Below, one piece after another: positions 12,036-18,114 of a stretch of DNA of 18,114 nucleotides. Under the pieces are notes generated by a model. That model was not told where the DNA came from. It worked only from the letters and a program-made list of their open reading frames with translations, and did no database searches. The translations under genes and the position numbers were made by a program. The stretch is from Deltaproteobacteria bacterium RBG_16_44_11. GTDB taxonomy: Bacteria; Desulfobacterota; Syntrophia; Syntrophales; Smithellaceae. Within the stretch, counting starts at the first letter, position 1. The number at the start of each line of letters is the position of its first letter. The stretch lies in NCBI GenBank assembly GCA_001797845.1, contig MGQN01000033.1, forward strand, positions 32,113-50,226. Reading direction: 5' to 3'.

Positions 12036-13475
12036 ATGAGAGCGCAAATCAGGCAAAATCCCATCATAAGTAACGATTATACAAAACCAATTTATCAAAG
12101 ACAGGCACAAGCGGCTAAGGTAAGATCGATTGGCGGTTTTATTATGTGGTCGACTGCCCTGACAGCTTATTTACTTGACGTTATTAATTTTGATAACTTC
12201 GCCTACGCAAGCATTGCCGTTTTATATATGATATTCATCAATCCCCCTGCCCTCTGGATATTGAAAAGAATTAAAAATACCAATTTCGCCGATTTCTTTA
12301 CTTACTTTATAAGCGTATTGGAAATAATCGGAATCACCGCAATTATACATTCTTTCGGCGGCATCGAAGCCGCGTTTTTGCTACCTATATACGCGGCAGC
12401 CATCGCTTATGTCGGCCCCATGGAAGCACGAAAAAAGCCTTATATTATTGCCTTGCTCATCAATATTTGCTTCTTATCACTACTTCACTTAGAGCACTTT
12501 GGGATTCTTCGGACAATAAAAGTTAACCCTGATTATTTTATGCCGTGGAACTATCAGTTGGCCATCATGACCACGGTAGTACCCATGTTTTTCATTGTGG
12601 CTTTTATATCATCTTATACCGTGCAGCTCTTGAAGAACAACAGAGAAAAACTGAGCCGACAAAACGAGGACCTTAGGTTAGCCCTGATTAAGGCAAATGA
12701 ATCCGAACGGCTTAAATCGGAATTCTTGGCCAATATATCTCATGAGCTAAGAACTCCACTGCATGCCATTATCGGATTTTCCGACCTGCTCAATAACCAT
12801 TACCTCGGTGAATTGAATAATAAACAGAAAGATTCTGTAAAAGACATCAACTCCAGCGGAAAACATTTGCTTGCCATCATCAACGATCTTCTGGACATCA
12901 GCAAAATGGAAGCCGGCAAGATGGAAATAGACATATCCCAAACCAATTTAAAAATGCTTTTGGAAAACAGCTTGAACCTTTTTGGAAGTATGACTCAAAA
13001 TAATGGAATTAAATTATTATCGGATATAGTTGATTGCCCTGAAATAATACCGGCAGATGAAAGAATGATCCGACAAGTCCTATATAACCTTCTTTCCAAT
13101 GCCACAAAATTCACGCCGGAAGGCGGATCAATAAAAGTCTCTGCCCACCATTTAAGCCGGTCCAACAGCAAGTGGATAACAAAAAAAGGAGAGGTTTTAT
13201 CTCTGCCTTTATTTAATGAAGAAGATAAGATAGATTGCCGGCAATTAGTCAGAATTTCGGTGGCTGATACCGGCATTGGTTTGAAAAAAGAATATATGAA
13301 ATTGATATTCAACCCATTTGTGCAAGTTGACGGATCTAAAAGCCGCCGCTACCAGGGCACCGGTTTAGGCCTGTCTTTGTCTAAACAGTTTATAGAACTC
13401 CATAAAGGAAGTATATGGGTAGAGAGCGAAGGAGAAGACAAGGGATGCACTTTTCATTTTGTAATTCCAGTTTAA
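12036..13475 (+). CDS. Membrane sensor histidine kinase (HisKA-HATPase)
   Basis: A 479-residue sensor kinase. About six transmembrane helices (32-50, 58-76, 88-106, 111-127, 136-152, 174-196) form the sensor, with no large periplasmic domain. A short coiled linker (200-225) leads to HisKA with His236 in SEFLANISHELRTPLHAIIGFSDLL. The ATPase domain has the N box NLLSNATKF (Asn355), G1 VADTGIG (Asp411), F box IFNPFVQVDGS and G2 GTGLGLSLS. The signal is unknown. ATG 12036 is favoured by GGAAG about eight bases upstream; an in-frame ATG at 12015 has a weaker context. The response regulator follows 81 bases downstream and lacks an output domain, so this is probably a signalling pair feeding a larger phosphorelay. 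Confidence 0.92.
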   Translation: MRAQIRQNPIISNDYTKPIYQRQAQAAKVRSIGGFIMWSTALTAYLLDVINFDNFAYASIAVLYMIFINPPALWILKRIKNTNFADFFTYFISVLEIIGITAIIHSFGGIEAAFLLPIYAAAIAYVGPMEARKKPYIIALLINICFLSLLHLEHFGILRTIKVNPDYFMPWNYQLAIMTTVVPMFFIVAFISSYTVQLLKNNREKLSRQNEDLRLALIKANESERLKSEFLANISHELRTPLHAIIGFSDLLNNHYLGELNNKQKDSVKDINSSGKHLLAIINDLLDISKMEAGKMEIDISQTNLKMLLENSLNLFGSMTQNNGIKLLSDIVDCPEIIPADERMIRQVLYNLLSNATKFTPEGGSIKVSAHHLSRSNSKWITKKGEVLSLPLFNEEDKIDCRQLVRISVADTGIGLKKEYMKLIFNPFVQVDGSKSRRYQGTGLGLSLSKQFIELHKGSIWVESEGEDKGCTFHFVIPV

Positions 13476-13556
13476 TCCCGGTAGGGCAAACCTATTGTTT
13501 TCCCTTCGCTAGGCTCTGGATTAAAGATTTGAGTGTAACTTAAGAAAGGTCTTTCT

Positions 13557-13937
13557 ATGGAAGATAAAACTATTTTAGTCATTGAAGATAATGAAATAAA
13601 CATGAAGCTTATCAGAACATTTCTTGAAATAGGCAAGTATCGTATACTGGAAGCCAGAGATGCCGAAACCGGCATTCGCCTAGTCAGAGAACAGCATCCT
13701 GATCTCATTTTGATGGATATCCAGTTGCCGGGTATAGATGGATTGAGCGCGGCTCAGTTCATCAAGAACGATCCTGATTTAAAGCATATTCCCATTATTG
13801 CTGTAACCGGCAATGCCATGAATATGGATAAAGAGGAAGCCATGGATATCGGTTTTGCCGACTATCTTCTTAAACCATTCTCCCTCAAAGTATTTTTGGA
13901 CGCACTTGCCGATTTTTTTAAAAAGCGGCAGACTTAA
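13557..13937 (+). CDS. Single-domain response regulator (DivK/CheY-like)
   Basis: A 126-residue receiver domain without DNA-binding output. Acidic pocket Glu10-Asp11, phosphoacceptor Asp54 in LILMDIQLPGIDG, Thr84 in IIAVTGNAMNMD, and Lys106 in LLKPF are all present, so it should be phosphorylated normally. The sequence style (IEDNEINMKL...) is that of DivK-type and hybrid-kinase receiver domains. GAAAGG lies seven bases before the ATG. The partner is probably the upstream kinase; the output may be protein interaction or a second kinase. It is convergent with the DUF2784 gene. Confidence 0.93.
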   Translation: MEDKTILVIEDNEINMKLIRTFLEIGKYRILEARDAETGIRLVREQHPDLILMDIQLPGIDGLSAAQFIKNDPDLKHIPIIAVTGNAMNMDKEEAMDIGFADYLLKPFSLKVFLDALADFFKKRQT

Positions 13938-13971
13938 CAAATAAGCCCGGGAGTTCAATGTGTTCAATTTT

Positions 13972-14352
13972 TTATACGCCATAAATCTTAGAGAGGTATC
14001 TGTATCTTCGAATGGCTAGAGTGTAGAAGATAAAGTTTATCGCAATCACTAATCCGCCTAAAATACACTGAATCTCAGCAGTCAGATTTTCCGGGTAGAT
14101 TACGACAAGCAAATACTGAGCGATAAAGTCTCCGCTGTATGAAACGCCCCCGCCCAACTCGCGAAAGTGATTCTCCAGCGGGGTCAAAGGACAAATCCAA
14201 CCCGTGAATTCGACAACGGCTCCCCAGATGGCGGCAGGAAGATGTGCCCAGGTTACACGTGGCCAATAAATGACCAGCAAACCTCCGCCTACAACGAAAA
14301 CAATAAATATGAAATGCGTTATAACAATCGCGTCGGCAAGTAGCTGATACAA
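13972..14352 (-). CDS. DUF2784 family membrane protein
   Basis: About 126 residues, matching the DUF2784 pattern I know: LLADAIVITHFIFIVFVVGGGLLV, then WPRVTWAHLPAAIWGAVVEFTGWICPLTPLEN, then YSGDFIAQYLLVVIYPENLT, and a final hydrophobic helix with basic tail RRYRYLSKIYGV. Three or four membrane helices; biochemical function unknown. There is no ATG. TTG 14352 lies four bases after AAGGAGG (14363-14357) and is the best start; a TTG at 14367 precedes this ribosome binding site and is unlikely. Cysteine and prolines in the WICPLTPLEN motif are conserved in the family. Confidence 0.85.
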   Translation of the reverse strand: MYQLLADAIVITHFIFIVFVVGGGLLVIYWPRVTWAHLPAAIWGAVVEFTGWICPLTPLENHFRELGGGVSYSGDFIAQYLLVVIYPENLTAEIQCILGGLVIAINFIFYTLAIRRYRYLSKIYGV

Positions 14353-14411
14353 AGAGCCTCCTTGCAAATAATAATTAAATCACAGAATGAAGGAAATATT
14401 TTTCGATCATC

Positions 14412-15179
14412 TCAAATCCATTCTTCAGAAATGATATCGCCGCGGATACTGACAATAACCGCTTTCAGCGGAACTTTTCTTTTCGCCTTTTGCAGTGCGG
14501 CCTGGGTAATTTGCAACAGACCGCGGCAGCAAGGAACTTCCATCATGATAACCGTTAGTGTGTTGATTTTTGCTTCGTCAACCATCCTGCGAATTTTTTC
14601 GATATATTCACCCTGTCCCTCATCAAGCTTGGGACAAGCAATGGCCAGGCTTTTGCCTTTTAAAAACCGTTCGTGAAAATCGCCTAAAGTAAAGGCAACA
14701 CAATCGGCAGCCAGCACAACATCCTTACCGCGAAAAAAGTCGGCAGCGGGATTAACCAGATGCAGTTGAATCGGCCAGTGGGTCAGTTCTGATTGCAGGC
14801 TTGCTTGTGGTGTAGAGCTTCGCCTTTTTCTTTCAAAAACCGCGTGCGCTGATCCGGGGCATCCGTGAGCGGCAGGGCTAATAACACCAAGCCCCTGCGG
14901 GGCGGATTTACCGGCTTGCGATTGAACTTTTTCGTGTTTTTTGTGGGCGATGTTTTCCATCACAAGTTTTTCATCAAACGGATCGGCCTCACGCTCCTCC
15001 AGCGTCAACGCTCCTTCGGGACACTCGCCCAGGCAGGCGCCCAGCCCATCGCAAAAAACGTCGTTCACGAGCTTTGCCTTGCCGTCAATAATCTTGATTG
15101 CCTCTTCCTGACAATTCGGCACGCACAAACCGCAACCGGTGCATTTTTCTTCATCAATTTTGATGATTTTGCGCTTCAT
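14412..15179 (-). CDS. 4Fe-4S ferredoxin-domain protein of anaerobes
   Basis: A 255-residue iron-sulfur protein. The N-terminal ferredoxin domain has C13-x2-C16-x2-C19-x3-C23 and a second motif C43-x5-C49-x3-C53-P; the position where a standard dicluster ferredoxin has its second cysteine is Leu46 (CDGLGAC). A linker with HGCPGS follows. The C-terminal domain has SELTHWPIQLHLVNPAADFF, VVLAADCVAF, LAIACPKLDEGQ and MMEVPCCRGL, giving further cysteines that may bind a metal or cofactor. I recognise the overall architecture as a protein common in strict anaerobes, without an assigned reaction. Possible role: electron transfer or redox sensing. GAGAG precedes the ATG by about nine bases. Confidence 0.8.
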   Translation of the reverse strand: MKRKIIKIDEEKCTGCGLCVPNCQEEAIKIIDGKAKLVNDVFCDGLGACLGECPEGALTLEEREADPFDEKLVMENIAHKKHEKVQSQAGKSAPQGLGVISPAAHGCPGSAHAVFERKRRSSTPQASLQSELTHWPIQLHLVNPAADFFRGKDVVLAADCVAFTLGDFHERFLKGKSLAIACPKLDEGQGEYIEKIRRMVDEAKINTLTVIMMEVPCCRGLLQITQAALQKAKRKVPLKAVIVSIRGDIISEEWI

Positions 15180-15209
15180 GAAATAGCTCTCTCATTTTTC
15201 AAATTTGTG

Positions 15210-15345
15210 GTTTCGGGAATCAAGCAAGCTGTAGTCATCAGGATACCGCGACGGCAAGGAGGAGGCTCCGCAGGCGTATTACTAAATACGTTGAGGAAGC
15301 CGACGACGACGCCAACAAAGGTAGCCGTATGAATACAGTTTGCTT
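15210..15345. repeat. Intergenic palindromic element between mdh and the ferredoxin gene
   Basis: A compact stretch with hairpin CGTATT-ACTA-AATACG (15275-15290), nested in GGCT/AGCC arms (15264-15267 / 15298-15301), and a GACGACGACG run. Its style (hairpin plus GC-rich flanks, no ORF of its own) resembles dispersed intergenic repeats, but no second copy occurs in this window. It may also act as the mdh 3' end. Confidence 0.4.
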
Positions 15346-16278
15346 TCATGGCATCTTCTTCATTGCGTCCACCAACTCCTGCACAGCTGCTGCTGATTTG
15401 GCTAATGCTTTTTTCTCTTCTGCGGTGAGTTTTAAAGAAATAATCTGTTCGATTCCGTTTTTACCCAGCTTTACCGGCACGCCGACAAACAAGCCGGAAA
15501 TACCGTATTCACCTGTGAGATATGCCGCGCAGGGCAATATTTTCTTTTTATCTTTCAGGATGGATTCGGCCATTTCGACCGCCGCCGAAGCGGGCGCGTA
15601 GTAGGCGCTGCCTGTTTTCAAAAGACTTACTATTTCGGCACCGCCATTGCGCGTCCGCGTTACCATTGCTTCAATGCGCTCCGGCAAAATAAGTTCTGTA
15701 ATGGGAACTCCCGCCACTGTAGAAAAGCGCGGCAGGGGCACCATGGTGTCGCCGTGCCCGCCCATAACAAGGGCGGAAATATTTTCCACGGAAACATTGA
15801 GTTCCATCGAAATAAAAGCGCGAAATCTCGCGGAATCCAAAACACCAGCCATACCGATTACTCTTTGTTTGGGAAAGCCGCTTGCTTCCATCGCCACATG
15901 ACACATCGCATCCAGTGGATTACTGACAATAATCAAAATAGATTTGGGCGAATACTGAACAACCTGCTTGGTGACGCTCTTAATTATTCCTTTGTTTGTC
16001 GCCAGGAGATCATCACGGCTCATGCCTGGCTTGCGCGGTATGCCAGCAGTGATAATAATGATATCGGAGTTGGCCGAAGCCTCGTAAGTGTTGGCACCGA
16101 TTAGATGGGCATCATGTTTTTCCACGGGTGCCGCCTGCGCCAAATCCAGCGCTTTCCCCTGCGGGACACCTTCAACAATGTCTACCAAAACAACATCGCA
16201 AAGTTCTTTTTCCGCAAGTCTTTGCGCCGCTGTCGCCCCAACATTACCCGCTCCTATTACCGTAACTTTCTGATTCAT
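15346..16278 (-). CDS. mdh: NAD-dependent malate dehydrogenase (LDH-like)
   Basis: Interconverts malate and oxaloacetate in the cytoplasm. 310 residues from ATG 16278. Rossmann motif VIGAGNVGATAA at the N-terminus, Asp33 in VLVDIVEG (NAD preference), Arg82 and Arg88 in PRKPGMSRDDLL (substrate contacts; Arg82 rather than Gln marks malate over lactate), SNPLD at 119-123, Asp148 and Arg151 in LDSARFR, and catalytic His175 in GGHGDTMVP. GAGGTG lies eight bases before the ATG. A longer in-frame extension to 16350 lacks a ribosome binding site. It is transcribed divergently from glmM and alone, with its own promoter candidate. Confidence 0.95.
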   Translation of the reverse strand: MNQKVTVIGAGNVGATAAQRLAEKELCDVVLVDIVEGVPQGKALDLAQAAPVEKHDAHLIGANTYEASANSDIIIITAGIPRKPGMSRDDLLATNKGIIKSVTKQVVQYSPKSILIIVSNPLDAMCHVAMEASGFPKQRVIGMAGVLDSARFRAFISMELNVSVENISALVMGGHGDTMVPLPRFSTVAGVPITELILPERIEAMVTRTRNGGAEIVSLLKTGSAYYAPASAAVEMAESILKDKKKILPCAAYLTGEYGISGLFVGVPVKLGKNGIEQIISLKLTAEEKKALAKSAAAVQELVDAMKKMP

Positions 16279-16321
16279 TGCTATACACCTCAGTTTTTTC
16301 TTTATTTTGCCAATTTTTGTT

Positions 16322-16357
16322 CTAATATAACAAAACCGGCTTTTAGACAATTGTTAA
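16322..16357 (-). promoter_or_regulatory. mdh promoter candidate with overlapping palindrome
   Basis: On the minus strand TTGTCT (16350-16345), a 17-base spacer and TATTAG (16327-16322) lie about 45 bases before the mdh ATG. The near-perfect palindrome TTTAGACAATTGTTAAA (16341-16357) covers the -35 and faces the glmM side as well, so it could be an operator. Confidence 0.45.
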
Positions 16358-16407
16358 ATGCTTTTTTCTCTGTTGCAAAAACAAATACTGTAAGGTAAAA
16401 AACCACA

Positions 16408-17760
16408 ATGACAAAGAAACTATTCGGCACAGACGGCATCCGAGGAATTGCCAATCAACACCCCATGACGGCGGAAGTCGCCCTCAGCGTGGGACGCGCG
16501 ATTGCTTATCTTTCGAAAAGAGAAGGTCATTCGCCCCGGATTATCATCGGCAAGGATACACGGCTATCGGGAGATATGTTTGAAAGCTCGCTTATTTCCG
16601 GCATTTGTTCGATGGGTGTCAACGCCATTTCCGTAGGCGTCATTCCCACGCCGGGCATTGCCTTTTTAACTTCCAACATGCGCGCCGACGCGGGCATTGT
16701 TATTTCCGCCTCCCACAATCCCATGCAGGATAACGGCATAAAAATTTTTAAAAGCGACGGCTTTAAGCTCTCCGATGAAAAAGAAAATCAAATCGAAGAA
16801 TTAGTCTTTGCGAATAATATGCACAAACTTCACCCCGCTCCCAAAGAGCTGGGGAAATTATCCCGGATGGATGATGCCGCCGGCCGCTATGTGGACTTTG
16901 TAAAACAGACGTTCCCGCAAGACCTCAACCCCGAAGGAATTAAAGTTGTCCTGGATTGCAGTAATGGAGCAACGTATCGTGTGGCTCCTGCTGTTTTTAC
17001 GGAACTCGGCGTTGAGATTACAACACTGTTTAATCAACCCGACGGCAGGAACATCAACCTCAATTGCGGCTCGCAACATCCGGAAGCGCTGGCTGCCGAA
17101 GTGTTGCGTCAGAAGGCTGATGTTGGTTTTGCCTTTGATGGTGATGGTGACCGGGTGATTGCCGTGGATGAAAAAGGAAATGTTCTTACCGGCGATCAGG
17201 CCTTGGCCCTTTGCTCAGCCATTCTCAAAAAAGAAGGAAAGCTGACCAATAATTTGGTTGTGCGCACGGTTATGAGCAATCTAGGATTGAGTGTTGCTTT
17301 TCAGAAATTGGGAATTGATTCCGTTTTTGCCGATGTCGGTGACCGTTATGTTCTAAAAGAAATGCTGGCGAAAGGCGCCATCATCGGCGGCGAGGATTCC
17401 GGTCATATAATCTTTTTACAACATCATACCACCGGCGACGGCCTGATTACCGCACTGCAAGTGCTGGCCGCAATGAAAAAAGAAGGCAAGTCGCTATCGG
17501 AGCTAGCGGGAATCATGACCGTGTTTCCGCAAATGCTCATCAATCTTGATGTGAAAAAGAAACCAAAAATTGAATCCGTACCGGAAATCATGGCCGCCAT
17601 TAAACAGGTTGAAGAAAAGCTCGGTGATAAAGGCCGCGTGCTCGTGCGTTATTCCGGCACACAAAACATGTGCCGGGTGATGGTGGAAGGCCCGACAAAA
17701 AAAGAGACGGAAACCTACTGTCGCCAAATCGCGGATGTTGTGAAAAAGATGCTGGCCTAA
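16408..17760 (+). CDS. glmM: Phosphoglucosamine mutase
   Basis: Converts glucosamine-6-phosphate to glucosamine-1-phosphate for UDP-N-acetylglucosamine, hence peptidoglycan and LPS synthesis. 450 residues, full length. Motifs: KLFGTDGIRG (4-13), phosphoserine loop ISASHNPMQDNGIK with Ser102, magnesium loop DGDGDR (244-249), sugar-binding GGEDSGH (327-333), and phosphate-binding RYSGTQN near the C-terminus. The SASHNP plus GEDSGH combination separates it from phosphomannomutase. The start ATG has TAAGG about 12 bases upstream. It is divergent from mdh; the downstream palindrome at 17782-17854 may form its terminator. Confidence 0.97.
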   Translation: MTKKLFGTDGIRGIANQHPMTAEVALSVGRAIAYLSKREGHSPRIIIGKDTRLSGDMFESSLISGICSMGVNAISVGVIPTPGIAFLTSNMRADAGIVISASHNPMQDNGIKIFKSDGFKLSDEKENQIEELVFANNMHKLHPAPKELGKLSRMDDAAGRYVDFVKQTFPQDLNPEGIKVVLDCSNGATYRVAPAVFTELGVEITTLFNQPDGRNINLNCGSQHPEALAAEVLRQKADVGFAFDGDGDRVIAVDEKGNVLTGDQALALCSAILKKEGKLTNNLVVRTVMSNLGLSVAFQKLGIDSVFADVGDRYVLKEMLAKGAIIGGEDSGHIIFLQHHTTGDGLITALQVLAAMKKEGKSLSELAGIMTVFPQMLINLDVKKKPKIESVPEIMAAIKQVEEKLGDKGRVLVRYSGTQNMCRVMVEGPTKKETETYCRQIADVVKKMLA

Positions 17761-17781
17761 GTGGGAACAGGCGTCTCATTT

Positions 17782-17854
17782 GTCATTCCCGCGAAGGCGG
17801 GAATCCAGGTTAGTTAAGTATTTTCTGGATTCCCCGGTCAAGCCGGGGAATGAC
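17782..17854. repeat. Large imperfect palindrome (REP-like, GTCATTCCCGCG...)
   Basis: GTCATTCCC pairs with GGGAATGAC and GGGAATCCAG with CTGGATTCCC; each half also forms its own hairpin (CCCGC-gaag-GCGGG and CCCCGG-tcaa-GCCGGGG). This GTCATTCCCGCG / CTGGATTCCCCGG style is a dispersed palindrome known from many proteobacterial genomes. It lies between the convergent glmM and thiolase genes, where it can serve as a bidirectional terminator, though no long T run follows. Confidence 0.8.
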
Positions 17855-17896
17855 AGCAGAAATTGTTTTTAAATCATCAACCGGCAGCCGTAATAA

Positions 17897-18114
17897 TTAT
17901 TTTTCAACTTTGATCAGCATCGCATCTCCCTGCGCATGCCCCGAACAAATTCCACAGACTCCCCAGCCGCCGCCGCGGCGCTTCAGTTCATAGCCCAACG
18001 TCATAGCGATTCTGGCACCGGTTGCTCCGATGGGATGACCGTAGGCAATCGCACTGCCGTTGACATTTACTTTTTTGAACATCTCCTCTTTGGATATACC
18101 CAAAATCGACCGGC
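17897..18114 (-). CDS. Thiolase (acetyl-CoA acetyltransferase family), C-terminal part
   Basis: The last 72 residues of a gene entering from the right edge. NVNGSAIAYGHPIGATGAR is thiolase signature 2, with the catalytic His. GGGWGVCGICSGHAQGDAML corresponds to signature 3, with the active-site Cys in CSGHAQ. The thiolase joins or splits acyl-CoA units (acetoacetyl-CoA or beta-ketoadipyl/fatty acyl). The degradative or biosynthetic role cannot be judged from this part. The stop TAA is at 17897-17899. It is convergent with glmM. Confidence 0.93.
   Translation of the reverse strand, partial: RSILGISKEEMFKKVNVNGSAIAYGHPIGATGARIAMTLGYELKRRGGGWGVCGICSGHAQGDAMLIKVEK

Noticed and set aside
14865..15332. 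Plus-strand 155-codon ORF opposite the ferredoxin gene
   Set aside because: Antisense of the Fe-S protein running into the intergenic repeat; no family features.

Overview
The window reads as a chromosomal segment of an anaerobic deltaproteobacterium (Desulfobacterota). A Syntrophales/Syntrophaceae-like organism is my best guess, inferred from the order pgpA-cinA-thpR-recA-recX-alaS, a ferredoxin-type protein of the kind common in strict anaerobes, a thiolase, and many palindromic intergenic repeats. No rRNA or tRNA gene was seen.

Positions 1-4958 hold a compact minus-strand cluster: pgpA (phospholipid synthesis), cinA (NMN amidohydrolase / competence-damage protein), thpR (RNA cyclic phosphodiesterase), recA, recX and the 5' part of alaS. 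Neighbours touch or overlap by a few bases (GTGA/ATGA junctions), except at cinA-thpR, where a modular hairpin repeat lies and also supplies the cinA stop codon. Positions 4959-5396 hold more copies of that repeat. lexA (5427-6014) follows on the plus strand. A palindromic GAAC-N4-GTTC operator fills the spacer of its promoter exactly.

Positions about 6150-9318 are the unusual part: a cluster of attC-like recombination sites with gene cassettes and no visible integrase, resembling an integron cassette array or CALIN. Cassettes in order: a secreted Ntn-type amidase, a 79-aa two-helix membrane protein, a 203-aa membrane protein, and a YefM/YoeB-type toxin-antitoxin pair that ends at a degenerate attC. 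Three copies of a strongly palindromic ORF-less element of about 128 bp are interspersed. Two of them abut an attC exactly at the GTT crossover, and the element itself has the architecture of a minimal cassette (R''/R' complementarity on circularisation).

Positions 9322-18114 return to chromosomal genes: a membrane-anchored alpha/beta hydrolase, divergent from a dedA plus bactofilin-like membrane protein pair; a membrane histidine kinase with a single-domain response regulator; a convergent DUF2784 protein; a ferredoxin-like Fe-S protein; malate dehydrogenase, divergent from glmM; a large imperfect palindrome; and the 3' end of a thiolase. Calls rest on motifs read by eye. No database search was possible.
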